The notes beneath the pieces were generated by a model. The model worked only from the letters and a program-made list of their open reading frames with translations, had not been told where the DNA came from and ran no database searches. A program made the translations under genes and the position numbers. From assembly GCA_018340375.1 (NCBI GenBank), contig JAFFJZ010000017.1, positions 4,764,001 to 4,828,000 of the forward strand: a stretch of DNA of 64,000 bases, written 5' to 3'. Source of the stretch: Gonatopus flavifemur. Taxonomy: Eukaryota; Arthropoda; Insecta; Hymenoptera; Dryinidae. Of the stretch, positions 22,281-33,340 are shown in pieces; position 1 is the stretch's first letter, and each line of letters begins with the position of its first letter.

Positions 22281-22293
22281 GGGGGGGGGGGGG
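22281..22293. repeat. Poly-G tract
   Basis: A run of about 13 G residues inside the right inverted repeat of family B, followed by CCCC. The left arm lacks it, so it arose after the arms diverged. Assembly or sequencing slippage is possible here. Confidence 0.8.
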
Positions 22294-22474
22294 TCCCCTT
22301 TGAAATTTTGAACTTGACCTCCAAATGACGTTGGAGATCGAGATCAAGGACATTCCCAAGGTCACTGTTGGATAGCCCCTTTGACACCCCACAACATTTG
22401 TATGAAACATTTTTCAATAAAAGGTGATCCCACCAAGATATTTCGTTGTCTCAAGATGAATGCTTGACTCTATA

Positions 22475-24497
22475 CAGGGCGTCCCATTTGAAACAGGACA
22501 GCTGAATAACTCTTCAAGGAATGGAGGGGAAAAAAAATTGGTCAGATAAAAGTTGTAGGGTTCGAAGGGGGCCATAAGATGGTGACCTTGAATTTGACCT
22601 TGAGGTCAATTTTAAGCATAATTGATGGTCAGAGTATGTTTTTTCAAATGGAAAACCCTACGTTCGACCTCAGAAATGGAAAGAGCGGAAAATTTTACGT
22701 CCGAATATGTTGACATATCAGGTCATTTAGAGGTCATTTGAAGGTCAAAAAACCATTTTCTATGGATTTTCACGGAAAAGCCTCAAACGAGTTGTTTCTC
22801 TGACCAAAGTTATCAAAGTTAAAGTGAAACCCCACGTTTCGACCTTGAATTCGACCTTGAGAACGATAATGAATGCCAGGTTGAAACAATAATTAAAAAA
22901 TTATTTATTTTTCCAGTTCGTCGTTTTATAATTACAGATGGCACAAATCCGTTGACGGGTAAGACACACTTATTGCAGGAGATGTTCGAATTGACCGCCA
23001 TTTACTTCAATACATAACTCCAGCCGGCGTCGAAGGTTTCCAAGAACAGACTGAAAAACTTCTGCACGAATATTCGCAATTGCGTATCTGATGCGTTGTT
23101 GTAGATCCACAGGTGTTGTTGGTCGGTTGGTATAAACGACATTTTCTACGTAACCCCACAAATAAGAATCTAGAGGGGTGAGATCAGGAGATCTTGCCGG
23201 CCACAGTACAAATCCACCTCGACCAATCCAACGATTGGGGAAAAGGATATTTAGATAATCCCTCAAACATCGAGCAAAGTGTGGTGGTGCACCGTCTTGC
23301 TGATACCACATCCTCTGCCTAGTTGCTAATGTCACATCTTCCATGAGAACTGGTAATTCATTCTGTAAAAACTGTAGATAATTAGGACCGTTAACAGTTC
23401 CATCAAAAAAATACGGCCCAATAACTTGATTGTCTAGAATTCCACACCAAACATTTATACTCCACCGATGCTGATGATCAACTTGTTGAGTCCAGTGCGG
23501 GTTTTGCGCTGACCAATAGTGGCTATTGTGACGATTCAACAAGCTAGTACTTTGAAACGTTGATTCATCACTGAAAAGAACATATCGAAAGGAATCGGGC
23601 GCTTCGTTCAACCTCTGTGAAGCCCAATGGGAAAAGTTAACCCGATTCTGCATATCTTGTTGAGATAATTCTTGGGTCAGTGTGATGTGGTACGGATGAT
23701 ATTGAGCAGCTTGTAGAATTCTGTGTGCCGTACTGCGTGGAATACCCAAATCGCGTTCAATATCACGTAAACTAACATGAGGATTCATGTGTATTATTGC
23801 TGAAACAGCAACGCATCGAGGGTCGTTAAAGTTGAAACCTTGATTGTTTCGGCGTTGACCAATCCTTCCTTGTCGACAATTTCTTTCAACTTGGCGAAGG
23901 ACTTCTGGAGAAGGATGATGCTGCCGATCTCCAAACCGCTCTCTGTACAATCGTGACGCTCTTTGATACACTCCGCGACACTCACCCAAGATCATTAAAA
24001 TATCAACACATTCGTTAGGTGAATAAACCATTTTGAACCCGCACTTACACCGTAAACAATGAAAACTTCTTAATGATCATTTTCGTACTGATATGAAGAA
24101 TAAACTCTGAAGGTTAGTTCTGTTTACTTCCAATTCAAGGTCGAAACGTGGGGTTTCACTTTAACTTTAATAGCTTTGGTCAGAGAAACAACTCGTTTGA
24201 GGCTTTTCCGTGAAAATGGTTTTTTGACCTTCAAATGACCTCTAAATGACCTGATATGTTAACATATTCGGACGTAAAGTTTTCCGCTCTTTCCATTTCT
24301 GAGGTCGAACGTAGGGTTTTCCATTTGAAAAAACATACTTTGACCATCAATTATGCTCAAAATTGACCTCAAGGTCAAATTCAAGGTCACCATCTTATGG
24401 CCCCCTTCGAACCCTACAACTTTTATCTGAACAATTTTTTTCCCCCTCCATTCCCTGAGGAGTTATTCAGCTGTCCTGTTTCAAATGGGACGCCCTG
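22475..24497 (-). mobile_element. DD41D Tc1/mariner-type transposon, copy 3 (family C)
   Basis: The ends CAGGGCGTCCCATTTGAAAC match in inverted orientation. The inverted repeats are long, about 370 bp each, with many AGGTCA/TGACCT hexamers. TATA lies on both sides. This is the only DD41D copy in the window with an apparently intact transposase. A second copy starts at 62858. Confidence 0.9.
22970..24031 (-). CDS. DD41D transposase, family C, apparently intact
   Basis: 353 codons from ATG (MVYSPNECVD) to TAA, filling the space between the long inverted repeats. The N-terminal third holds two helix-turn-helix segments for binding the terminal repeats; the second, around residues 85-107, contains SLRDIERDLGIPRSTAHRIL. 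The catalytic core follows: D155 in LFSDESTF, D246 in WYQQDGAPPHF and D288 in SPDLTPLDSYLWGY, with RHNSHYW and RWSINVWCGI between them. The D246-D288 spacing is 41 residues, the spacing of the DD41D (rosa-like) group of Tc1/mariner as I recall it. The length is normal for the superfamily. No stop, frameshift or catalytic loss is seen, so this copy might still act on itself and related copies. Promoter elements were not identified. Confidence 0.88.
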   Translation of the reverse strand: MVYSPNECVDILMILGECRGVYQRASRLYRERFGDRQHHPSPEVLRQVERNCRQGRIGQRRNNQGFNFNDPRCVAVSAIIHMNPHVSLRDIERDLGIPRSTAHRILQAAQYHPYHITLTQELSQQDMQNRVNFSHWASQRLNEAPDSFRYVLFSDESTFQSTSLLNRHNSHYWSAQNPHWTQQVDHQHRWSINVWCGILDNQVIGPYFFDGTVNGPNYLQFLQNELPVLMEDVTLATRQRMWYQQDGAPPHFARCLRDYLNILFPNRWIGRGGFVLWPARSPDLTPLDSYLWGYVENVVYTNRPTTPVDLQQRIRYAIANIRAEVFQSVLGNLRRRLELCIEVNGGQFEHLLQ

Positions 24498-24501
24498 TAT
24501 A

Positions 24502-24758
24502 CGTATGTGTATACAGCGGAGAAAATTTTCTCTGAAATCACCCATTCTTTCAGCAAAAAATCAAAAAAACATAGAAGGACTCGTCCGATTGCAATAAAAA
24601 AAAACGGTATCTCGGAAAGGGTTCCAAGAAAGTCCCCTATGAGTTTCAATCCATTTCGTCCACTTCCTCCAGAGCTATCCCATATACAGACAGACAGACA
24701 CACAGCAACCCCACAGATTATCAATCAGTATTGCATGAAATGAAAACCTGTGCCACTC
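24502..24758. other. Flank after the transposon train
   Basis: Includes GGAGAAAATTTTCTC, a short palindrome, and CAGACAGACAGACACACAGC (24687-24706), a short simple repeat. No gene recognised. Confidence 0.4.
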
Positions 24759-24760
24759 TA

Positions 24761-26041
24761 CACTGAGAAAAAAAAGTCATGACCGTAATGAATATTTCTT
24801 CCGGCCAAGGAAATTAATTCATCCAACAGTGACAATGAAATCATTTCATGGGACTTATCAATCTGAGTATTCATGCAAACAACGTATTCAAATCTGAAAT
24901 TCTTGAGCCTGAAGAAACATTTCTCTGAATCAAATACCCTTTCTTCAGTGAAAATCAACCTACTCTGATTCAATTAATTATTTCTTCGGAGGAATGAAAC
25001 CACTCAAACATTCAAAAAAGAAAGTTTTTGAATCAATTAGGAAAATTTTCAATCCATCGAAATAAATCATCAACTTCAAGATGTTCTTTTTCGACTTCGT
25101 GAATTCCATCCTGATTCAATAAATGATGTTTCAGAAGTCATTGAGCACAATATCAGATTTTTTCTGTAAAAAAAAATTATCACACTTGTAAAGCTTTAAT
25201 AGTCCACTCTGGTGTTCCTTTAATCTGTTGATAACCGGGAATTCTGAGCACTTTGGATCAAATGAGACTTCATTGATCGTTCAGTCATGCCGTCTGTTAG
25301 GCGAATAGTGCCTATCACTCCATGCGGGACCTGTAATTCAATGCCATAATCTGAAAGAAATATTTATTTGGATGAAGTAATACTTACTAAGAAGACAGAG
25401 TGATTAATTCTTTATATACAAACCATACTGTCGAAAGAGAACTTGTGAGAAAGTGACTACACCTTGCGAGAACCAACCGAGAGTCGTCTAAGTAACTAAA
25501 ACGTAACGTGATTTCGAAAATCTATTTCTTTATCTTACTGAATTTTCTTTAGAATCAATTGCACATACTTTCATATCGATGAATGAAATCATTTGAATAT
25601 AAAAATCATTCTGTGGATTTGAAGAAATACAAAATCATGCTTACCAAATATTACTTTCATTCCAAGCATATAGTATTGATTCGAAAACGTTGTTATTAAC
25701 AAATTTGTACACTTTGAATTGAAAATTCGAGCTTTTCCTACAAAACGTGACGTAATAAAGTTGAAGAAATCAGTTATTGAATTTTCAATCGTTTTTGAAT
25801 GAAATTAGAATCATGCCTTGCACTTCGCGGTCTGACTAATCCAAAGAATTAATCTTTGTGTCAATAAAATGTTTCTTGGATTGGAGGAAACTGAATTCAA
25901 TAAAATAATATCTTTCATTCAACGAAAGAATTCATTATTTCTATTGAATCATCATTGTTTGAAAGGACATGTATTCAGTCCAATGAGGGCCAGATTCAAA
26001 AAAATGTATTTCTTTGACGTAATGACTTTTTTTTCTCAGTG
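24761..26041. mobile_element. TA-flanked CACTGAGAAAAAAAAGTCAT element
   Basis: CACTGAGAAAAAAAAGTCAT at the left is inverse to ATGACTTTTTTTTCTCAGTG at the right, with TA on both sides (24759-24760, 26042-26043). The 1.28-kb interior is AT-rich with TTGAATCAA-type motifs and includes core repeat copy 3. No ORF is recognised. Confidence 0.75.
25377..25495 (+). repeat. Dispersed 110-bp core repeat, copy 3
   Basis: AGTAATACTTACTAAGAAGA, TTTATATACAAACCATACTG, AGAGAACTTGTGAGAAAGT and ACACCTTGCGAGAACCAAC follow one another as in the copies at 9303 and 13480. Confidence 0.55.
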
Positions 26042-26183
26042 TAGTGATGCCGATTCTTGGAAGAATCGATTCTTTTTTATACAGAATATATCGAATTTTC
26101 ACCGATGTTTTATACAAATCTATAAAAACTCAATACTCATACTGTAAAAAAGAATCGATTCTATGCAAGAATCGACATCACTA
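26042..26183. mobile_element. Small hAT-like MITE, TAGTGATGYCGATTC ends
   Basis: TAGTGATGCCGATTCTTGG and CGACATCACTA bound a 142-bp palindrome with GAATCGATTC and AAAAAAGAATC inner blocks. It directly abuts the preceding element, with no intact duplication. Confidence 0.65.
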
Positions 26184-26639
26184 TGCCATTCCCAATTGGA
26201 TTGTTCAAATATTTCACAAGATACTGTCACACGGCACGATAGCGGGTGCGAGAGGCACTTTGTGCTTGGTATACTATGTATACTAGTGAGGGGCGATATT
26301 TATCTATATTCGTGGATATCGATATTTCTTAGATGATAATCGATATTTTTCTGTTCGATATATATCGTTATCGATATATTTCACCCTCAAAATATCGAAA
26401 TTCGATATATACTTCTTGGTGATGGATTCATAAAAATTTTCAATTGATCAGGAGAATAAAATATTTTCTCATTTTTCATTAGCTTGGAAAATTTCCTCTT
26501 GTTTTCCATTAGCTTGGAAAATTTTCTCTTGTCGAAGTGACCAACTGTGCATAATTTATGCACTTTTTCCTTCAGATCAATTCATCAGAATATTTAATTA
26601 AATAGAATGGCCAATGAAACAAATTGAACAATTTTAGGA

Positions 26640-27085
26640 TTGGTCATATCGACTCTTGTTCACTCAAAACACCTATCGGCAGCATGGCTATACAAGTCTG
26701 GAAGCTTCGATGTTAAGGGAAGTCTCTATTGCAGGCTATGTTATCCGCAATCTTTCGTAGTGTTTAAATCTAGGTATAATGCCGCGCAAAATTTTATTCA
26801 CGAGTTGCGACGCTATGTCTCGATCGTAGCGCCACTCATACATTTAATACGTTCAATTATGAATTGTGTATTCACTTTTTCAATTTCGACGGTGATATTT
26901 GGATTTTCGACATTCATGAAAACATCAAGTTCAATATTCGCGTTCTTTTTCTCCTTATTGAATTTGGACATTTTGTACGAATTTCGAAAGCATCTATTAT
27001 CTATCCACATTCCCATGCTGGTAGGGGCACTGAGAAAATAATTCAATTATATTCACTGAATGTTTTTTTGAATGGCGCGAATTGA
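26640..27085. other. Open frames of unknown meaning
   Basis: A 133-codon frame on the plus strand and a 77-codon frame on the minus strand overlap here. The minus frame has a mixed soluble composition (VENPNITVEIEKVNTQF) that looks more protein-like than its surroundings. I recognise neither and see no splice context. Confidence 0.25.
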
Positions 27086-27611
27086 TTCCTTTTTCAATAT
27101 AACCAAATTTGATTTTGATCAATCCACATTTATTTCCTGTAAATAAATGAGAATTGCGTTATATTAATTGAATATTCACTATTAATAAAAACCACTTCAG
27201 TTCAATGAAACATTATTCATGCCAAACAAATATTCAATTCGTTGTATTTTATAAAATCCTATTTACTAAAGGAACATGCGATGAAGTATCGCGATTCAAG
27301 ATCATATAACTCGCATTTCGAGATGAGAATATCGATTCAAGTGATATCGATTCACTAGATGTGATCGGCGAAAGAAACTTGATGCGCATGCGCGTTTTGA
27401 ATGAATCATTTCAATCTTATCAAGGAGGAATAATATTTTATTTTTGATCTTTACTATAAAATTGTAAATTGTCATGTCATATGAATACGTATTCGAGTCT
27501 TGAATTTAGATGTTGAAAGGTTAGTACTGAAATGATCGGGAGTGTTTGATGAATATTAATCCCGCACGGCACCTTGGTTTCCAAATACGTATCAGACACA
27601 TATCAATGTTC

Positions 27612-27792
27612 CCAGATAGAAAAATTTTGGAGAAAGCATCCTTTTTGGATCATTCACGAATCCAAAAAAGAATTCCCGAAGTGTCAGTGAAATAGAGTTC
27701 TTGGAAAATCCAATAAGAGCTACATAGCTTGAAATGAATTCTCCAAGAGTCCTATTTCACTGATATTTGAAGGATTCTTTTCTTGCTATCTG
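27612..27792. mobile_element. CCAGATAG palindromic MITE
   Basis: TCCCAGATAGAAAAATTTTG pairs with CTTGCTATCTG at the right; GTGAAATAGAGTTCTTGG and CCAAGAGTCCTATTTCAC pair inside. Confidence 0.6.
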
Positions 27793-28387
27793 TTGTTGCT
27801 TTCACATTGCATTCTTATAGTCCCTAAAGAATCCATTATGAATGCATCCTGAAAACACTGCTGTAAACAGTGCTGTAAAATAATATCACCGACATTTGAG
27901 ATTTATGTTTTTCGATGTTGTAATTTTTTTTCTACGCAGTCCGGATAAAAAATCACACAATCGTGAGATAGGAAGTCGCGGAAAGGTTGGATGATGTAAT
28001 ATCTCGCGGATTTCCTGCGTGCATGTATTAGACAGAGTCCGGGAACCGCGTGATAAAAATCGTCAGACCAAAATTAATTCAACAAATATAACACTTTCCC
28101 TCATTATTTTCAACAAGGTGGTTTCAACTAGAAGCAATCCCATACAACACTCTGGTCCTGATGTGTTCATGAAGAATTCTTTATAAATTCATCGTGGGAT
28201 TCTTCAAGAGTCCGCGTTATTCCAGTTCAAAATGAATTCTTCATGAATTTCTGGTATTCAAAAAGAATTCTTGAAGAATTCTCAAGAGTTCATCACGAAT
28301 TCTCTCGGAATTGACATGATGGGAGTTCATTTGCAACATGATCGTGTCGTGTGGGCCATCGCTGAACACTGAAGATTTTGGTCCGCT

Positions 28388-28606
28388 ACCCAAGTAACAC
28401 AAGAACTTTTCAAATATGCTGTGATGATACAGTAAATGTGCAAAGAATGTGCAAATGCGATTATTTTGGATAAATTCGTCCAGATATTTTATGGGAGTGC
28501 ATGACACATAATTATTCGAAATAGTCTCATTTGGAAGTTCTAAGCATGTTCGTAGGATTTTTCAAACACGTTCTCAGGACTTTCAACCTCCTGTGTTGCT
28601 CGGGTA
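28388..28606. mobile_element. CCCAAGTAACACAAG palindromic MITE
   Basis: CCCAAGTAACACAAGAACTT at the left, inverse of CCTCCTGTGTTGCTCGGG at the right. Same end style as the CCCAGATAGCACA group. Confidence 0.5.
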
Positions 28607-28703
28607 TTGGACCGTTTTCCAGTATCAGAGAACTTTCCAAGAATTTTGCAATAACTTCCAAAAGTATTACAATCCCATCGAAAGAAGAATTCTCAAAGAG
28701 CTA

Positions 28704-28931
28704 CACAGTAAAAATTTCATATGAAATATTACCATATTTATATTGTACTTTTGGGATATACTTGATTATGTCGTTATGAACCACAAGTATACGAGCATTC
28801 ACCATACTCTCTCGTGAGGATGAAGATAAATATGTTATAATTTGAAATAAATATAGTTCTGAGCCTCACAATGAAGTATATCCCACGAGTACCATAAAAA
28901 TATAGTAATCTTCAATATAAACTTTTCACTG
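28704..28931. mobile_element. TA-flanked CACAGTAAAAATTTCAT MITE
   Basis: CACAGTAAAAATTTCATATG against CAGTGAAAAGTTTATATTG from the other end. GTACTTTTGGGATATACTT and its inverse lie inside. TA on both sides. Confidence 0.6.
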
Positions 28932-29498
28932 TATACCTAGACAGCACAGAATGTTCTCTGAACGTTTTGAACACGTGCACTCGGTTCTGCGTGTCTTGGT
29001 CCCTGAGGAGTAGATTTTCCAAATGTTGAGAGTATCAGCATTTCGGATGCCCTTGAATACGTTGTCAACACATTCCTTTCATCTACTACGGGCCATTCTC
29101 ATAATGTTTCCCTAACATACTTTCATGAAAATTAACGTTCAAAAACATGTGCGCAGCTTCACACAACGTTATGGAAACCTTGATTGAACCCTTCCCAGTA
29201 CGTCGCAAGGTGCACATGAATAGAGTTGACCGGGACATTTGCACTCACCTGGGACATACATGTGACGTTCTTAGAACATCCTCAGACGTTATTTACACGT
29301 TCTGTGTGTAACCAAGCACGTTTCTGAACGTTTCAAAGACCTCTCGGCGCTGCATGGGTATATTCTTCGGGTATTTGCGAGTTCTCTAAGTACTCTGTAA
29401 GTATCCATTTGAATACTTTCGATAGTCTTGAAGAATTCTTTTCGAGGATTCGTAATTCTCTCCAAATTCTCATAGAACTTCTTGTGCTACCTGCCTAC

Positions 29499-29604
29499 AC
29501 AGCAACGGAGCTCAGAAAGAGTGCATAATGAATTCATGTGGCACCATAAGAATTCAAAATGAATGCATTGAGAACTCTTTCTGATTTGTGTCGCTGTGTT
29601 GGTG
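29499..29604. mobile_element. Small CTACACAGCAAC palindromic MITE
   Basis: About 106 bp. CACAGCAACGGAGCTCAGAA at the left pairs with TTCTGATTTGTGTCGCTGTG at the right. AATGAATTC/GAATTCAAAATGAATGC-type blocks fill the middle. Confidence 0.5.
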
Positions 29605-30674
29605 GGTGGAATCATAATAATTAAGAAGCAACGACGACCGCGAGGCGGTCGTTGGCGCTAGTATTTTTAAAATATAATCAAACTATTCTTTCCGTATTTG
29701 AATAACAATTCAAAAATGGTATTCATGTATAAAAAATTCTTTAAACAATATTCATGTATGTATATATGTGATTATCAATATTATCGATATAATATCGAAA
29801 GAATATCAATACTTCGGTTCCGATATTTATCGCATATCGATATTTCAGTTACGATAAATATCGTTACCCCAATATCGATATTTTTGTATATATCGCTCAC
29901 CACCCTCGTGGAAATATATCTACGCCAAATTACGCCAAAAAGTACGGATAATTACGCGGAATTAGGCTTACCTGCATGGTATAAAAAGTTGTAAAATAAC
30001 GGAGAAAAATATACGTGGTTTGATGCAGAAGTACGCCAGACTACGACACGGGGCTGGAAGAGCGTAATTTTGGAGTAGTCAGGAGTATAAACGACAAAAG
30101 ATGATCATGTGTTCGAGTACAAGTATATAAGAATATTCAAGAATATGATAATACTGATTTCACTGAGGGACGGACTCATGCGTAGAATTTAGTAGGAAGC
30201 TCGGGTTTTTACCCCAGCCAGCAAAGTGCTTCCAAATTCACGATTCCGCTACTAGCAGTGCTAGTGGTAGTAACGTAGTAGCTTTTCCATTACCGTGAGA
30301 CTGCATGCTACCATAACATATATATGATTCAATTTATAACGTAGCACCACCTCGGCGCTACCAGTATTATCAGGAAGCGCTACCAAGTAGTGCTCCTGGT
30401 AAAAATACTACCAAGTCGCTTCTATTTCCAGACATAAATGAAGCCATATATGTACAGAAGAGTTTCAACTGTATAAGTGAATGGTAGCACCCCAGTCAGC
30501 AAACCGCTTCTATTTTCAGCGAAAATGCTTCTCTTTTACTGCTAGTAGTGAGCGGTAGCATTGGCATATCAATATAGGAGCATTTCATGAATTTGACACT
30601 GGCATGCTCCCACTTCCACTACATTGGTACTCCTATAAGTATTCAATAACTTACTACCATTTGTGCTGGGCAAT

Positions 30675-30822
30675 ATTTGAAATCACTACTGGTAGTACCA
30701 TAAGGAGTATGTAAATCAATACTCCCATAGCACTACTGGTAGTAACATAAGAAGTATGCGTCAATACTACCATAGCACTTCTGGTAGTATCATAAGGAGT
30801 ATGTAAATCAATACTGCCCTAG
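30675..30822. repeat. Tandem repeat, about 50-bp unit, three copies
   Basis: CACTACTGGTAGTACCATAA, CACTACTGGTAGTAACATAA and CACTTCTGGTAGTATCATAA open successive units, each followed by GGAGTATGTAAATCAATACT or a variant. TACCA/TGGTA hairpin motifs are abundant through 30200-30820. Confidence 0.75.
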
Positions 30823-31100
30823 ATAGCACACGAAAAATTATTTTTCAAGAACAAAAATAAAATTCTGGAAAAACTCTTTTCGAACTAATTAATTCATAGA
30901 GAGCTGTGGGAAAGTTCAATGTTTGGGATATTGACGAGTTCTTTGAGAGTACTGAAACAATGCTTTCGGTATTCTTAAGGGACTCGTCAATGTCCCAAAA
31001 ATGGAACTCCTTCAGAGCTGTTTATGAATTAATTAGTTTGGAGAATTCTTGAAGAATTTTATTCTTGTTCTGGGAAAAAAATTTTCCGTGTGTCATCTGA
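30818..31100. mobile_element. CTAGATAGCACACGAA palindromic MITE, copy 1
   Basis: About 283 bp. AGATAGCACACGAAAAATTA at the left is inverse to the AAAATTTTCCGTGTGTCATC end. The loop-side blocks TTCAATGTTTGGGATATTGA and TTTGAGAGTACTGAAACAAT match copy 2 at 31579. Confidence 0.7.
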
Positions 31101-31118
31101 GACCATACCAGATTTACT

Positions 31119-31203
31119 CAGATAGCATGAGAGTTCTAAAAGAGTTCATAATGAATACAATTCATTCATATAGAACTCTTTCAGAACTCCTGTGCTCTCT
31201 GAT
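31119..31203. mobile_element. 85-bp mini-palindrome of the CAGATAGCA group
   Basis: CAGATAGCATGAGAGTTCTA pairs with AGAACTCCTGTGCTCTCTG at the right; AAAGAGTT and AACTCTTT pair inside. Confidence 0.55.
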
Positions 31204-31578
31204 TAATCGAGGAGACTAACTAATTTTCTATTATACGATAGGAAGAGAAGTGAACGCTTTATCATCTTGAACATTGCTTCTGACCATGTTTTCTTTTATA
31301 TTTTTTTTTCTTGACCCAAACTCTTAAACTATATAGGAATTCATATTTTGGGATATCATTGAAAGATGTTTTATAAATATTTCATGCAACACTTCCGGAT
31401 CAAGTTTTAATCAAACTTCGGGGTCAAATTTGTTGTAAAAACTCACAATTCCAGATAAAAATTTTGGATAACTCTATTTGAGCATCCTGAAATATATTCT
31501 GAAGAGTTCAGAGAGATATTTAATGCAATATCAAAAGATATTTTATTCAAGATATCTTCACAGGCACAAGGAAACGCT

Positions 31579-31862
31579 CCCTGATAACACACGAAGAATT
31601 CTTTTTCAAAAACGAGAATAAAATTCTTCAAGAATTCTTTCCGAACTAATGAATTCATAAAGAGCTCTGGAAGAGTTCAATGTTTGGGACATTAACGAGT
31701 CCTTTGAGAGTACTAAAACAATACTTCCAGCATTTTTAAAGGACTCGTTAATATCCCAAGCATTGAACTCTCTCAAAGCTCTTTATGAATTGATTAGTTC
31801 GGAAAGAATTCTTGAAGAATTCTATCCTTATTTTTGAAAAAGAATTCTTCGTGTGTTATCTG
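31579..31862. mobile_element. CTGATAACACACGAAGAATTC palindromic MITE, copy 2
   Basis: Same organisation and interior as 30818-31100. The arms are longer and better preserved here (AACACACGAAGAATTCTTTT inverse to AAAGAATTCTTCGTGTGTTA). Confidence 0.75.
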
Positions 31863-31897
31863 GGCTTGTGAAAAAGTTTTAGCACTCTCATCCAGAT

Positions 31898-32040
31898 AGC
31901 AAAAGTTCGGATGGGGGCCAAATCAACGAAACCGTTAGTTGGAAAGAATAAGACATCATACATCATACATCTCTTCCTTTTCAACCAATGGTTTCGTTGA
32001 TTTGTCCTTTCGTTGATTCGGCCCCCACCCAAAAGTTCCA
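31898..32040. repeat. Inverted repeat around ATCAACGAAACC
   Basis: GGGGGCCAAATCAACGAAAC at the left and CAATGGTTTCGTTGATTTG plus TTCGTTGATTCGGCCCCC at the right give a stem with a repeated right arm. CAGATAGCAAAAGTT at its left edge resembles the neighbouring MITE ends. Confidence 0.5.
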
Positions 32041-32747
32041 AAAACTAAGTCTTATTGAATTCTTCCGGAAGCACAAAATGAACTACTAAAATGTCAGCAG
32101 TCCTTGGAGAATTCAAATTGTCTTTCGTCATACTGTATAGTCGATGGATTTAATCCGTTCTCTCCCTATTCCATCAATTTAACAACACCCACAAATAAAT
32201 TTCGATTCTAATCATACTATTCAATTTAAAAACTTTCAAACCTTATCATCGATCAATATCGTGGATTATTCCTCAAATGTTTCCCAACTTGCGACCGAAC
32301 CTAATAACACCTCTTGAAGTGGCGCTCTCGTAGTATTCTAGCAGCACTATCATGGTAGCACTTCTCAAAAAATACTACTACGATGCCTTCCTACCAATAC
32401 ATTCAAATCCAGTATATAAGTACACGAGAATCTTCGAATGTATGTTACATAGCAGTGAAATTAATTTCGCTCCCATAAGTACTTCCCCATATTTGCGGAC
32501 TGGGACCACTGCCAGAAACGCTGTCTTGATTTTGTTGGCTGGGACAACTTCTTACGAACTTTCACAACCGTGTAGGAACTTTGAAAACTTCTTACCACGG
32601 AAACCTGAACGTGAAGCAGATTGATTGAGAACTACGAGTTCCTACGAACAACCCAGATTTTTCATACTAGATTTTTCGTTCGTCCCGTTGCGGAGACATA
32701 GTATCTCATAGATTTCTTAGAACTTTCTTTTAATAATTTCCATTTTA

Positions 32748-33340
32748 TACGCATTTCCAAGAATTTTTACGACACGAACATGAAAATTTTACGCAAACAT
32801 GAAAAACACTGCGTGGAAACTACGAATTTCTACAAAAAACTACGATCACTATCGCTCTCAGTTTTAGTTTGTCCCACTGCACTGACATACTTGTCCGTAG
32901 ATTCTCTGAGAAAATTCCAGTTTCTACGCATTCCCAAGAATTTTTACGACCCAGTGGGGACTTTGAGAACTTTTTACGATGGGACGCGAATATGCAACCA
33001 ATTGCGTGGAAACTACGAACTTATACGAAGAATTAAGATCATTATCGCTCTCAGTTTCGTTAGTCCTACTGCACTGACGTAGTTATCCGTAGATTCCTTT
33101 GGAAAATTCTATTTTCTACGCATTTCCAAGAATTCCCACGACCCAGTCGGGACTTTGAGAACTTTTCACGGTGGAGCGCGAACATGAAACCAACTAAGAT
33201 CAAACCAAGATCATCATCGGTATGAGTGTTCGTTCGTCCGACTGCACTAACGTACTCATCCGTAGATCCTCTTGGAAAATTCCATTTTCTACGCATTTCC
33301 AAGAATTTCTACGACTGAGTGGGGACTTTGAGAAAGCAGT
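32748..33340. repeat. Minisatellite, unit about 180 bp, three copies plus part
   Basis: TACGCATTTCCAAGAATTTT-like blocks recur at about 32749, 32925, 33116 and 33290 (spacings 174-191 bp). Each is followed by ACGACCCAGTGGGGACTTTG and TCGCTCTCAGTTT variants. The ORFs across it are repeat shadows. Confidence 0.75.

Larger units (their letters stand above)
20371..22470 (+). mobile_element. DD41D Tc1/mariner-type transposon, copy 2 (family B)
   Basis: The ends share CATCTTGAGACAACGAAATA in inverted orientation (CATTTATCTTGAGACAAC at the left). Outermost bases are less well conserved (CGAGGTGAGGC against GAGTCAAGC). TATA separates it from its neighbours on both sides. Inverted similarity runs unusually far inward, about 560 bp, and reaches the transposase coding region. 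Confidence 0.8.

Noticed and set aside
32748..33340. CRISPR-like array
   Set aside because: The repeat has 180-bp units without short conserved repeats and unique spacers; it is a minisatellite in a eukaryotic genome.
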